Shown here in pieces: positions 8,838 to 17,285 of a DNA stretch of 64,000 nt (position 1 is its first letter; every line of letters begins with the position of its first letter). This DNA comes from Candidatus Rubrimentiphilum sp. (GTDB lineage: Bacteria > Vulcanimicrobiota > Vulcanimicrobiia > Vulcanimicrobiales > Vulcanimicrobiaceae), in contig DASTDE010000001.1 of the NCBI GenBank assembly GCA_035710515.1, positions 806,001 through 870,000 of the forward strand. Reading direction: 5' to 3'. Below the pieces are notes generated by a model. The model did not search any database and was not told where the DNA came from. It saw only the letters and a list, made by a program, of their open reading frames with translations. The translations under genes and the position numbers were made by a program.

Positions 8838-9517
8838 TGCCGCCGGTCAAAGCCGTAGGCTTTGACATAGACCACACGCTCGGCATCGACAACAAGCTCG
8901 AACGCGTTGCGTTTCTGCGCTTGCTCGACGCAGTCTGCGAACAAGGCGGGCGCGCTCTAGGAACGCTCGCGCAAGAGAGTGCGCGCATAGACGATCTGCT
9001 CGAACGGCAGCGCAGCGGCGCATTTTCAATCGACGAAGCCGTCGAGCGATTCGCGGCGGAACGCGGCGCGCGCTCGCCGTCGAGTTACGTCGAGCCCTAC
9101 AAACGAATGGCTGTCGAAAGCGTGCCCGAGTTTTTTGTGCCCCAGACCGACGCGCGGATGGTGCTTGCAGAACTAAAGCGCCGCCACATTCCGTGCGCTA
9201 TCTTGAGCAATGGCTGGCCGGCGCTGCAAGAAAGAAAAGCGCAGTCCTTAGGCTTTGACGGACCGGTGCTCGTCGGCGAGGGGCCGGGCACGCAAAAGCC
9301 CGGCGCGGCTGCTTTTGCGGCTCTCGCTCGCGCGCTGTCGGCCGAACCCGGCGACGTAGCATACGTCGGCGACAACCCGCGAGCGGATATCGCGGCCGCG
9401 ATCGCCGCGGGAATGCACGGCATTTGGCTCGATGCGGAGGGCGCGGAATATCCGCCGGAGTTGCCGGAGCCAAGCGAAGTTATCCACAGCCTCACGGAAC
9501 TGCTTACGCTCCTGTAG
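8837..9517 (+). CDS. HAD-superfamily hydrolase
   Basis: A 226-residue protein with all four HAD motifs. Motif I is GFDIDHTLG (nucleophile Asp near residue 8), motif II LSNGWP, the conserved lysine is in TQKPG, and motif IV is YVGDNPRADIAAA. These enzymes are mostly phosphatases, and the substrate cannot be read from the sequence. The ATG overlaps the M16 stop (TAATG) and the frame is followed 12 bases later by rsmD, so it sits in an operon from recG to coaD. Confidence 0.85.
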   Translation: MPPVKAVGFDIDHTLGIDNKLERVAFLRLLDAVCEQGGRALGTLAQESARIDDLLERQRSGAFSIDEAVERFAAERGARSPSSYVEPYKRMAVESVPEFFVPQTDARMVLAELKRRHIPCAILSNGWPALQERKAQSLGFDGPVLVGEGPGTQKPGAAAFAALARALSAEPGDVAYVGDNPRADIAAAIAAGMHGIWLDAEGAEYPPELPEPSEVIHSLTELLTLL

Positions 9518-9529
9518 AACTTCGCGCGT

Positions 9530-10075
9530 GTGCCCAAGATCACGGGAGGGAATTTGCGCAGCCGCAAGCTCGGATCGCCCAAGGGATTCAACGTCAGGCC
9601 GACGCCGGGCCGCGTAAAGGAGTCCCTGTTTTCGATCCTGCAGCCGCGCATCGAAGGGTCGCGCTTTCTCGATCTCTTTTCCGGAACGGGCGCCATCGGC
9701 TTCGAAGCGGCCTCGCGCGGTGCGTCATCCGTCGTTTGCGTCGAGGGGCACCGTGAAACCGCCGACGCGATCCAGGAAGCCGCGAACGAACTCGGCATAC
9801 AGGACGTGGTGACCGTTGTCGGAGCGCCGGTCGATCGCGCCCTCTACCGGCTCGATCCGGCGTTCGATATCGTGTACGCGGATCCGCCGTACGCGGGCGA
9901 ACTGCCGTCGCAAATGTTCCGCCTGCTGTTGGAGCGCAATTTGCTCGCGCCGGACGCGCTGGTGATCTACGAGCATAGCGCTCGCATGATTCTGCCCGAC
10001 GTACCGGGGTACCGCAGCGTCCGCGAAGAAGTCTATGGCGATGTCGCTTTGGCTTTCTTCACGCCGGTAGGATGA
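9530..10075 (+). CDS. rsmD: 16S rRNA (guanine(966)-N2)-methyltransferase RsmD
   Basis: RsmD methylates G966 of 16S rRNA using S-adenosylmethionine. The 181-residue protein has the family N terminus with ITGGNLRSRKL and RPTPGRVKESLFSIL, the SAM motif FLDLFSGTGAIGFEA and the catalytic N-methyltransferase motif ADPPY near residues 119-123. The start is GTG. It overlaps coaD by ATGA, the same rsmD-coaD pair seen in many bacteria. Confidence 0.94.
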   Translation: MPKITGGNLRSRKLGSPKGFNVRPTPGRVKESLFSILQPRIEGSRFLDLFSGTGAIGFEAASRGASSVVCVEGHRETADAIQEAANELGIQDVVTVVGAPVDRALYRLDPAFDIVYADPPYAGELPSQMFRLLLERNLLAPDALVIYEHSARMILPDVPGYRSVREEVYGDVALAFFTPVG

Positions 10076-10560
10076 AGGCGGTCTATCCGGGCTCTTTCGA
10101 TCCGCCGACCAACGGTCATCTCGACGTCATCGAACGCGCGTGCCGGTATTTCGACGAACTCGTCGTGGCAGTTGTCGTGAATCCGCAAAAGCGCGAACCC
10201 ATGTTCACGCTCGAAGAGCGCGAAGCGATGATTCGCGACTCTGTGGCGCACCTGGCGAACGTACGCGTCGAACATTTCCGCGGTCTGCTGGCGGATTATG
10301 TTCGCAAGGAACACGCGGCAGTGATCATCAAGGGTTTGCGGGTGGTTTCCGACTTCGAGAGCGAGATGTCGACGGCGCTCATGAACCGGGCGCTGTCGGA
10401 CGTCGATACGATGTTTTTGATGTCCGACCAACGATATTCGTTCGTCAGCTCGAGCATCGTAAAAGAAGTCTTTTTTCTTGGCGGCGACGTTGGGGCGCTG
10501 GTGCCGGATCCTGTGATGCGGCTAATGGCGGCTAAACGCGCGAGCTTACGCACTACGTAA
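10072..10560 (+). CDS. coaD: phosphopantetheine adenylyltransferase
   Basis: CoaD makes dephospho-CoA from 4'-phosphopantetheine and ATP, the penultimate step of CoA synthesis. At 162 residues it has the nucleotidyltransferase motif GSFDPPTNGHLDVI near the N terminus, the FRGLLADY and IIKGLRVVSDFE substrate loops, and the C-terminal FVSSSIVKEV motif. Its start is coupled to the rsmD stop by ATGA. Confidence 0.96.
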   Translation: MKAVYPGSFDPPTNGHLDVIERACRYFDELVVAVVVNPQKREPMFTLEEREAMIRDSVAHLANVRVEHFRGLLADYVRKEHAAVIIKGLRVVSDFESEMSTALMNRALSDVDTMFLMSDQRYSFVSSSIVKEVFFLGGDVGALVPDPVMRLMAAKRASLRTT

Positions 10561-10573
10561 ACGGAGGAACCTC

Positions 10574-11131
10574 ATGTCGGTCTATCGCGTTTTGGACAAA
10601 CTGGAAGCATACGTGCACGATGGAACTTGGCTGCCCGCGGGCTACCGGATTCTGAGCGAAGAGCGCTTGATGGAATTCGTCGAAAAGGTGCGCTCCTCGC
10701 TGCCCGAGGAGATGGGCCGCGCTAAGATCATCGCCAAAGATCAAGATCGCATGCTGCGCGCCGCGCAAGAGAAGGCGCAGACGATCGTAAGCGAGGCCGC
10801 CAGCAAACATGAAGAGCTGCTCGACGATCACGAGATCGTCCAGCGAGCGCGCACCACCGCGGATGTAATTCTGCGCGAAGCCGAAGAACGCGCGCGCAAG
10901 GTGCGCGAGGGCGCCGATCAGTACGCGCTGCAAATGCTCGGAACGCTGGAGAATCGGCTGGCGGGCGCGCTTGGCTCCATCCGCAAAGGGCGGGAAGCGC
11001 TGGCGCCACGCGCGCAGACCGAACCGGCCCAGCCGATGGCCGATGCGGCTGCCAAGAGCAAACGCGCGGCGTTCGATGCGCAAGCCAGCGACGAAACGAC
11101 GGCGCTCGAATCGGTCGAGGTCGTTAAGTAA
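10574..11131 (+). CDS. coiled-coil protein of unknown function
   Basis: A 185-residue hydrophilic protein with a strong upstream GGAGG. After a conserved-looking start (VYRVLDKLEAYV and a glycine/proline turn), residues about 30-140 are highly charged and heptad-like, rich in E, K, R and A. The appearance is like ATP synthase subunit b or DivIVA-type coiled coils. No signal peptide or membrane segment is present. It lies between coaD and the YlbL-type protease, where comparable coiled-coil proteins occur in other genomes. A scaffolding role is possible, but I do not recognise a defined family. Confidence 0.6.
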   Translation: MSVYRVLDKLEAYVHDGTWLPAGYRILSEERLMEFVEKVRSSLPEEMGRAKIIAKDQDRMLRAAQEKAQTIVSEAASKHEELLDDHEIVQRARTTADVILREAEERARKVREGADQYALQMLGTLENRLAGALGSIRKGREALAPRAQTEPAQPMADAAAKSKRAAFDAQASDETTALESVEVVK

Positions 11132-11137
11132 GCTTCG

Positions 11138-12130
11138 ATGCGGCTGCACCTGGCCCGTAACCGGGTCGCGATTTATGTAGCCGCTGCTTGTCTGCTGGCG
11201 CTGTGCGCTTTTATTCCGACGCCCTACTCGCTGATACTCCCGGGGCGCGCGGTCGATCTTGCCGATGTCGTGTCGCTGGGCGGCGGACACCCGGCTCAAA
11301 CGCGGCTCTATTTGACCGACGTGCGATTTGCGACGCGCGTTACGCCGCTCGAGTTGCTCAGCGCGTTCCTCCCCGGCGTGCGAGTCGTTTGGACGAACGA
11401 CATTCTGCCGAGCGGCGTGAGCATGACGCGCTATGAAGGCGTCGAGCGTGAGGCGATGAGCGAAAGTCAAACGATTGCGGCCGCCGTGGCGGAGCGCGCC
11501 GCCGGTTATCACGTTCCCTCTCCGCGTAGCCGCGTGATGGTTGTCTATTTCGTTCCGCACAGCCGCGCTTCGCAAGTCTTGCGTCAGCTCGACATTCTGG
11601 CGGCGGTTGACGGCAAATCAATCTCATCGAGTTCGGATCTGCAAAAGGCCCTGCGCCGTGTGAAGGCCGGTACGGTGGTGCACGTTGGGCTGTTCCGAAA
11701 CGGCGGCCGGAGGATCGCCGCCGTTCAAACGACAGCCTATCGAGGCAGAACCGTCTTGGGCACCTACCTTACGACGATCTACGAACGGCCACGCCTACCC
11801 GTCGGCGTCTCCTTCCATTTGCCGCACGTGGCAGGGAGCTCCGGCGGCCTGATGTTTGCGCTTGAAATCTACCGCTCGCTCAAACGTCAGCCGCTGCCCG
11901 GCGAATTGCGTATAGCCGGCACCGGCACAATTGCGTACGACGGAAGCGTCGGGCCAATCGAGGGCGCTGCGCAGAAAGTGGCAGCTGCACGCGCTGCCGG
12001 CGCGAGCCTGTTCCTCGTGCCCGCCGAGAACTACGCGGAAGTCAAAGGCACGGGCGGCATCCACGTTGTCCCGGTCGCCAGTTTTAATCAGGCGGTTCAC
12101 GCAGTCGCTTCGGCAGCTATTCCACAGTAG
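11138..12130 (+). CDS. PDZ and Lon-type serine protease, YlbL/SepM-like
   Basis: A 330-residue membrane-anchored protease. One N-terminal transmembrane helix (about 9-26) is followed by an extracytoplasmic region. A degenerate PDZ domain (about 125-200) contains DILAAVDGKSISSSSDL, and the C-terminal part is a Lon-like protease domain. The Ser-Lys dyad is visible: the serine in VAGSSGGLMFAL (near 235) and the lysine of AAQK (near 280). SepM/YlbL proteins process exported peptides or substrates near the membrane. It starts six bases after the coiled-coil gene. Confidence 0.85.
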   Translation: MRLHLARNRVAIYVAAACLLALCAFIPTPYSLILPGRAVDLADVVSLGGGHPAQTRLYLTDVRFATRVTPLELLSAFLPGVRVVWTNDILPSGVSMTRYEGVEREAMSESQTIAAAVAERAAGYHVPSPRSRVMVVYFVPHSRASQVLRQLDILAAVDGKSISSSSDLQKALRRVKAGTVVHVGLFRNGGRRIAAVQTTAYRGRTVLGTYLTTIYERPRLPVGVSFHLPHVAGSSGGLMFALEIYRSLKRQPLPGELRIAGTGTIAYDGSVGPIEGAAQKVAAARAAGASLFLVPAENYAEVKGTGGIHVVPVASFNQAVHAVASAAIPQ

Positions 12131-12165
12131 CGGCACTGGTGCTAGACTGGCTTCAGGAGGCCGTT

Positions 12166-12537
12166 ATGAAACGAGTTCTTCTTTTTGGGATCGCAGCCGT
12201 GAGCGCGTTGGCGCTGAATTGTCCGGCCGCCTCGGCGGATTCGCAGACCTTCAATCCGGGATTGGTCCACGCAAACGCGTCGATGCCGGTCAACCATCCA
12301 ACGGATTATTCCACGAGCTGGCGCGGCATGGGAAACTTCAATCCGGGATTAGGTTTTCGTCAGCAGGCCGTTTTGTGCCACGTTCAATCGGTATTTGGAA
12401 CAAATACGTCCGGCACGATGACGCCCGGCATGGGCGCGCCGCGCCCGATTGAGGTCGTTTACGTTGCGCGATTGGGATCGACGTGCGGGATGGCGCCGTT
12501 CTACGGCTACGGCTTTATGTCCCCAATCAGCCCTTAG
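12166..12537 (+). CDS. small exported protein with repeated FNPGL motif
   Basis: A 123-residue protein whose ATG at 12166 is preceded by AGGAGG, a near-perfect ribosome binding site. Residues 1-24 form a signal peptide ending ASA. The mature part repeats TFNPGL and NFNPGL and holds two cysteines that could form a disulphide. No family is recognised. Its last 4 bases overlap the convergent regulator gene. Confidence 0.65.
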   Translation: MKRVLLFGIAAVSALALNCPAASADSQTFNPGLVHANASMPVNHPTDYSTSWRGMGNFNPGLGFRQQAVLCHVQSVFGTNTSGTMTPGMGAPRPIEVVYVARLGSTCGMAPFYGYGFMSPISP

Positions 12538-13493
12538 ACCGGCGGCGCTTGCACGTTCTGCGCGAAAGCTTCGAGCTTCGCGCGATCGATCGCTTTGACG
12601 CGTCCGCGGTCGAGTTCGACTGCATTCGCATTCTTTAAGCGCAGCAGCGCGCGAGCCGCCATGTCGCGCACGGTGCCTGCCGCCGCCGCGATCTGAGCTT
12701 GCGATAGGTTTTCCACGCCGGGCAAGCCGCGCGTCATACCGACGGATGCGCGCGCATAACCGAGCAAGAATTTTGCGACGCGCTGCAGCACGTGGGCGAA
12801 CGCAAGGTCGGCAATCGTGTCGATGGATCGCCGGCGTGCCTGCGATGCTTCGGAAAGAAAACCGAGCGCGAGTTCCGCGTCGTTTCTGCAGGCGTGCAGC
12901 ACGGCCTCGCTTGGCAGCGTCATGATCGTTGCGTCGGTTAAGGCCTCGGCGCGAGTCGTTGCGCCGCCCGTATCGAAGGTGCCGCTGTCGTTGAGCGTGT
13001 CATGCGTGAGCCGCTCGCCCAAAGTATGCGTCTTGCCGTCCGGCGAGAGCAGCGTGAGGATGACTTTTCCGCTCTTGACGATCCCGAGATACGGCCACAC
13101 TTCGCCTTCATCGAAGATCGTTTCGCCCGCGCGGTAAGTCCGTTCCGACATTTGGCCGGCGAGGTCGCGCAGCGTGCTGGCTTTGGCGCTCGCGAACGGC
13201 GCGACGTGCTGCAGCAGCGCTTCGGGCTCGGCATTTTCGTCGATCCGCTCGACGCGGATGGTCCACCGGTTGGATCCGAGGTTGCGCGCATCCCAGGAGA
13301 ACTTGCCGGGCCGCAGCTGCGAGAGCTCGTTGCGCAAGGCCCTCGGATCGTTCTCTTCGTTGATCTCCAGGATTGCGCCGAGGGTGAGCTTGTCGAAGGC
13401 TTCTAGGATCTGTTCCGTTCGGTTTGCGGGCTGAAGCGAGCGAGCGTCAATGGCGATCGCCGCCGGCCGGTTCATAGGCATCGGGCGAGTCAT
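12534..13493 (-). CDS. CRP/FNR-family regulator with N-terminal DUF2249 domain
   Basis: A 319-residue protein with three parts. Residues about 8-80 look like DUF2249 (IDARSLQPANRTEQILEAFD, then a ND-P-L and PGKFSWDA block). Residues about 100-215 are a cyclic-nucleotide-binding fold (AGETIFDEGEVWPYLGIVKSG). The C terminus is a Crp-type winged helix (LSQAQIAAAAGTVRDMAARAL). DUF2249 proteins are often linked to nitrogen-oxide or anaerobic respiration genes, which suggests redox or NO sensing (inference). The frame is open to 13730, but homology starts near the ATG at 13493, which leaves 40 bases to the divergent thiolase. Confidence 0.8.
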   Translation of the reverse strand: MTRPMPMNRPAAIAIDARSLQPANRTEQILEAFDKLTLGAILEINEENDPRALRNELSQLRPGKFSWDARNLGSNRWTIRVERIDENAEPEALLQHVAPFASAKASTLRDLAGQMSERTYRAGETIFDEGEVWPYLGIVKSGKVILTLLSPDGKTHTLGERLTHDTLNDSGTFDTGGATTRAEALTDATIMTLPSEAVLHACRNDAELALGFLSEASQARRRSIDTIADLAFAHVLQRVAKFLLGYARASVGMTRGLPGVENLSQAQIAAAAGTVRDMAARALLRLKNANAVELDRGRVKAIDRAKLEAFAQNVQAPPV

Positions 13494-13533
13494 TTGGGGG
13501 GTTCGCGGCGGGCGCCTGCAAAAGGCTTGGCTC

Positions 13534-14733
13534 GTGGCTGACAACGACGTGGTGATTCTCGCCGGCGCGCGGACGCCGTTCGGCAACTTTGGCGGAGTGC
13601 TGGCTGACCGTACGGCCACGGATCTTGCGGTGGCCGCCGCGGACGCGGTGATTGCCCGCAGCGGGGTCCCGAAGGAGCGCATAGACGACATCGTGTTCGG
13701 CAACGTCATGCAGACGAGCGCCGATGCCATTTACCTTGCGCGCCATGTCGGGCTGCGCGCCGGAGTTCCGGTGGGAACGCCGGCGCTGACGCTCAACCGG
13801 CTGTGCGGCAGCGGGCTGCAAGCAATTCTCACCGCTGCGAATTCATTGCGCCTGGGACAGAGCACATATGCGCTCGCCGGGGGCACCGAATCCATGAGCC
13901 AAGCGCCGCACGTCGTGCGCGGCGGACGCAAGGGCTTCGCGCTCGGCGTGGGCGTTAAATTCGAAGACACGCTGTGGGAGGCGTTGACGGACTCGTACAA
14001 CGGGATGCCGATGGCGATTACCGCGGAGAATCTCGCGGATCGCTACAAGATTGCGCGCGAGGAATGCGATGAGTTCGCGCTTCGCTCGCAAGAAAATGCG
14101 CTGCGCGCCCAAAGCGACGGATACTTTGCCGAAGAGATCGCGCCGGTTGAAGTAAAGGATGCTAAGGGGCAGCCGGTGATCGTCGACAAAGACGAAGGAC
14201 CGCGCCCGGGGCTTTCGATGGAGAAGCTGGCCAAACTTCCGCCGCGTTTTCGCAAAGACGGCGTGGTTACGCCCGGAAACGCGAGCGGCATTACCGACGG
14301 CGCGGCGGCCGTTGTGCTAACCACGGTGAAACAAGCGAAAGCCGATGGCTTGCAATGGATCGGCAGGCTCGTGGGAGCGAGCGTGGTGGGCGTCGATCCG
14401 GATATTATGGGCATCGGACCGGCTGTTGCGATTCCGAAAGCGCTGACCGATGCCGGCGTGAAGCGCACCGACGTTGCGATCGTAGAGATCAATGAAGCGT
14501 TCGCGCCGCAAGTGCTGGCGTGCCTCAAGGCGATGGAGTGGTCCGATCTCGCCGGCGGAAAGATCAATCCGCATGGCGGCGCAATCTCACTCGGACATCC
14601 GCTGGGGGCCTCCGGCGCGCGACTTGCATATACCGCGTTGCATCATCTCCGGCAAAACGGCGGCGGGTACGCCGTCGCATCGGCGTGCATCGGCGGCGGT
14701 CAAGGAATTGCAGCCGTTCTTACAGCGGAATGA
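13534..14733 (+). CDS. acetyl-CoA acetyltransferase (thiolase)
   Basis: A 399-residue thiolase that condenses two acetyl-CoA or cleaves 3-ketoacyl-CoA. It has the nucleophilic cysteine in LNRLCGSGLQAI (near 91), the HPLGASGAR histidine block and the C-terminal CIGGGQG cysteine. I chose the GTG at 13534 because family homology (VVILAGARTPFGNF) begins there; the frame continues upstream into the regulator region. It is followed by a thioredoxin-like gene overlapping by ATGA. The enoyl-CoA hydratase at 16438 may serve the same pathway. AtoB, PhaA and FadA cannot be told apart here. Confidence 0.92.
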   Translation: MADNDVVILAGARTPFGNFGGVLADRTATDLAVAAADAVIARSGVPKERIDDIVFGNVMQTSADAIYLARHVGLRAGVPVGTPALTLNRLCGSGLQAILTAANSLRLGQSTYALAGGTESMSQAPHVVRGGRKGFALGVGVKFEDTLWEALTDSYNGMPMAITAENLADRYKIAREECDEFALRSQENALRAQSDGYFAEEIAPVEVKDAKGQPVIVDKDEGPRPGLSMEKLAKLPPRFRKDGVVTPGNASGITDGAAAVVLTTVKQAKADGLQWIGRLVGASVVGVDPDIMGIGPAVAIPKALTDAGVKRTDVAIVEINEAFAPQVLACLKAMEWSDLAGGKINPHGGAISLGHPLGASGARLAYTALHHLRQNGGGYAVASACIGGGQGIAAVLTAE

Positions 14734-15257
14734 ACTTTAGGCGCCTCTTAAGTCTCCGGTTCCTCATCGACGCGCTTGCGGTGTGCCTCGTGCTGTTTAT
14801 CGCGTACCGGCTGCTGGTAGCGCCTCGCGTTTTATCGGAAAGCAGCGCCTATCCGGCGCCTGCTGTTCGGTATCAAACGCTGACCGGCGCGCCCTTCGAT
14901 TTGGCCAAGCAGCGCGGGCACGTCGTGTTTCTCGAGTTTTATGCCTCATGGTGCACGCCGTGCAGAGTCTCGCTGCCGCTGGTGGAATCGTTCGCGCGAT
15001 CGCACCCGGAGGTGCAAGTTGTGCCCGTAGATGTGGGCGAGCCGCGCGAAGTGGCGGCCGCATTTGCGCACGATCTGGGGCTGGCGAAGGTGGCTATCGA
15101 TCCGCGTGCGCTGTCACGTGGCTTCTTTCAACTCGATGGCTTCCCGACGATGGTCGTTATCGACGGGCGCGGACGAATTCGTGCCACTTGGCAGGGCCTT
15201 AACCCGGCGGTGCAGCTGAACATGGCGCACGCCGCAAAGACGTTAGCGCTGCTCTAG
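14730..15257 (+). CDS. membrane-anchored thioredoxin-like (TlpA/ResA) protein
   Basis: A 175-residue protein with one N-terminal transmembrane helix (about 10-30) and a periplasmic thioredoxin fold. The active site FYASWCTPCRVSLPL carries a CxxC pair, and the cis-proline loop is DGFPTMVVID. Such proteins reduce or oxidise disulphides outside the cytoplasm, for example in cytochrome c maturation. The ATG overlaps the thiolase stop. The last 15 bases overlap the convergent coiled-coil ORF. Confidence 0.87.
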   Translation: MNFRRLLSLRFLIDALAVCLVLFIAYRLLVAPRVLSESSAYPAPAVRYQTLTGAPFDLAKQRGHVVFLEFYASWCTPCRVSLPLVESFARSHPEVQVVPVDVGEPREVAAAFAHDLGLAKVAIDPRALSRGFFQLDGFPTMVVIDGRGRIRATWQGLNPAVQLNMAHAAKTLALL

Positions 15258-15446
15258 AACTGAAACTCGCCTTTCAAAGGCGTCAAAGCGCAGATCGACT
15301 GAATCGAATCGGCGATTAATCTTGTCTTCCAGGTGTTCGAACCGGTCGCTCATTTCGGCTCGCAGATTTGCAAACCCGAGAGCAGTCGCATCGCGCAAAT
15401 CAATGAGCGTTGTCATGATGTCTTCCAATGTGTAACTGTTTGCCAT
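15243..15446 (-). CDS. small coiled-coil protein
   Basis: A 67-residue ORF from the ATG at 15446, or 71 residues from 15458. After TLEDIMTTLIDLRDATALGF the rest is a heptad-like amphipathic helix rich in F, R, E and D (FDSVDLRFDAFERRV). Small proteins of this layout are common and uncharacterised. No convincing ribosome binding site is visible, and it overlaps the thioredoxin-like gene tail-to-tail. It is plausible but not certain. Confidence 0.5.
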   Translation of the reverse strand: MANSYTLEDIMTTLIDLRDATALGFANLRAEMSDRFEHLEDKINRRFDSVDLRFDAFERRVSVLEQR

Positions 15447-15492
15447 TACCGGAACCATACGGTGCGACTATTGCCGGAATATTTCCTTTTTG

Positions 15493-16428
15493 TTAATGCC
15501 AGTTGCCGTCGACCTCGGCCATGAGCGTGCGGCCGGGCGTTGCGGTAAAGCCCGGAAGTTCATAGTGCAAGACGTTGTCGTACGGCTTGGCGTAGATCGG
15601 GCCGATCGGTTCGCGGGCAAACCCAATCGTCAGATCGTACGTTAAAGTGTCGTCCAGCACGAATGGAAACCAGATGTCGATCGTCGTGCCTGGCTGAAAG
15701 GTTACCGGTGACGACCCATCGATCTCAAAATGGAAATAGACTACGGCGGTGGCTACAAATTCATACGTCGTTGGATACGGAATAATCTCGACTGGCGTCG
15801 GCGGCCGGGCGTACGGAGTATGGAATGCTCCATTCTTTGAGTTGTTGGCTGAGTAATGTACGGCGATTTCGTATCCCGACGTATCCCAACGAAAACTGCT
15901 CAGCTGCGCGCCTTCAGGTTTGATGATTTGAAGGTTGGGGATGTCATACGTAGCAACATCGCACGACGGCACAAACCGACGTGCACCAGCACGCACGTCG
16001 GCGTTATGCTTCGCTTGGGCCACAAGAGACGCCGGCAAGCCGGCCTCAGACAGAAACGCAACTGTCGGCCCTGGGGGCACCAATAGTCGCCGATCCCCTT
16101 GCAACGGATAGGACGTCGACCCGCCGCTCCAGCAGCCGCCGGTTTTATCGATGTCGAAGGCATCCCACCAGCGATCGAGCGTGCGGATCAGGCCCATCAT
16201 CCCATGGCCGGAGCCAACGTCCCACGAAAGAAGAGCTGCATCCTTGACGACTACTACGTCCGCGATCTTGGTATTCTTCGGGTCTGCCTTAACGTGCCGC
16301 GCCCGGTGCGCCAACAAGCGCTGAGCTACAAAACGAACTTCGTGAACATCACCGCGCGGTCCAAAGTCATCCGCTAAAGCGCACTGGGTCGTGGCAAGAA
16401 GCGCGAGCAAGATGAGCGCGTGGCGCAC
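15493..16428 (-). CDS. exported protein of unknown function
   Basis: A 311-residue protein with a clear signal peptide (about 1-19, ending ALA). The mature part has two halves. The first contains KDAALLSWDVGSGHGMMGL and several cysteines. The second is beta-rich, with HYELPGF near the end. I recognise no domain. It lies just downstream of the enoyl-CoA hydratase on the same strand with a 9-base gap, but no functional link is evident. Confidence 0.7.
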   Translation of the reverse strand: MRHALILLALLATTQCALADDFGPRGDVHEVRFVAQRLLAHRARHVKADPKNTKIADVVVVKDAALLSWDVGSGHGMMGLIRTLDRWWDAFDIDKTGGCWSGGSTSYPLQGDRRLLVPPGPTVAFLSEAGLPASLVAQAKHNADVRAGARRFVPSCDVATYDIPNLQIIKPEGAQLSSFRWDTSGYEIAVHYSANNSKNGAFHTPYARPPTPVEIIPYPTTYEFVATAVVYFHFEIDGSSPVTFQPGTTIDIWFPFVLDDTLTYDLTIGFAREPIGPIYAKPYDNVLHYELPGFTATPGRTLMAEVDGNWH

Positions 16429-16437
16429 AGTCGGCGG

Positions 16438-17232
16438 CTAGTTACCCTTCCAAGACGGCTTGCGCTTTTCTAAAAAGGCGCCTGTGCCTTCCTTAAAATC
16501 GTTCGTGCCCACCAGCCCGCCGAATTCGACCGCTTCGAGCTCCAGCGCATCGGCAATCGAGAGATGCGCGCCGGAGTTTATTGCGCGCTTACAGCCTTCA
16601 ATCGCCAGCGGCGCCTTACTTGCGATCGTGTTCGCGATCCGCTTGGCTTCGTCGAGCAGCTGCGCTTGCGGCACGACCTTTTGCACCAGTCCGATGCGCA
16701 GCGCTTCCGCCGCGTCGATCGTCTCGCCGGTTAGGCAGAGATACATTGCCATGCCTTTTCCAACGAGCCGTGTCGTGCGCTGTGACCCGCCATACCCTGG
16801 AATCAAGCCGAGGTTCACTTCGGGCTGTCCGAACTTCGCGTTCTCGCTTGCAATCATGATGTCGCCTGCCATCGCAAGTTCGCAGCCGCCGCCAAGTGCG
16901 AAACCATTGACCGCCATGATGACGGGCTTGGTCAGGCGCTCGATTTGCAGCGTGACGGCTTGACCGGAGCGGGCCTTGGACGCGCCCTGGAACGGGCTGC
17001 GAAGCGCGTTGAGCTCGCCGATGTCGGCGCCGGCGGCAAAAGCTTTACTTCCCGCGCCCGTGATTACGATCGCACGTACCGACGCGTCGGAGTCCAGTTG
17101 CGTTAAGGTCTGCTTAAGGTCGTCGAGCAACGCGGCGTTGAGCGCATTGAGAACGCTTGGGCGGTTCAGCGTGACGATCGCAACGGCTCCGTCGCGCTCG
17201 ACGAGGATCGATTGGTCCGTTTCGGGATTCAC
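16438..17232 (-). CDS. enoyl-CoA hydratase/isomerase (crotonase family)
   Basis: A 264-residue crotonase that hydrates 2-enoyl-CoA in fatty-acid or related acyl-CoA metabolism. The oxyanion-hole segments are AFAAGADIGEL and GFALGGGCELAMA. Both catalytic glutamates of classical hydratases are present, in GGCELA and in GQPEVNLGLIPGYGG. The nearby thiolase and the expected beta-oxidation partners fit, but the substrate chain length cannot be told. Crotonase paralogues with other activities exist, although the two glutamates favour a hydratase. Confidence 0.9.
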   Translation of the reverse strand: MNPETDQSILVERDGAVAIVTLNRPSVLNALNAALLDDLKQTLTQLDSDASVRAIVITGAGSKAFAAGADIGELNALRSPFQGASKARSGQAVTLQIERLTKPVIMAVNGFALGGGCELAMAGDIMIASENAKFGQPEVNLGLIPGYGGSQRTTRLVGKGMAMYLCLTGETIDAAEALRIGLVQKVVPQAQLLDEAKRIANTIASKAPLAIEGCKRAINSGAHLSIADALELEAVEFGGLVGTNDFKEGTGAFLEKRKPSWKGN

Positions 17233-17250
17233 CGGTTCCGAATTGTCTAA

Positions 17251-17278
17251 TTGCGTGCGGGGAACCTTGCGGTTATAC
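17251..17278 (+). promoter_or_regulatory. predicted promoter of phoU
   Basis: TTGCGT at 17251-17256 and TATACT at 17273-17278, 16 bases apart, resemble sigma-70 -35 and -10 boxes. The ATG at 17286 is only eight bases beyond the -10 box, so transcription would begin at or next to the start codon, giving a leaderless mRNA. No ribosome binding site at proper spacing is seen, which agrees. Confidence 0.5.
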
Positions 17279-17285
17279 TGTGAGG

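Noticed and set aside
13494-13730. N-terminal extension of the DUF2249-CRP regulator
   Set aside because: It lies over the well-supported thiolase gene, and family homology starts only near 13493.
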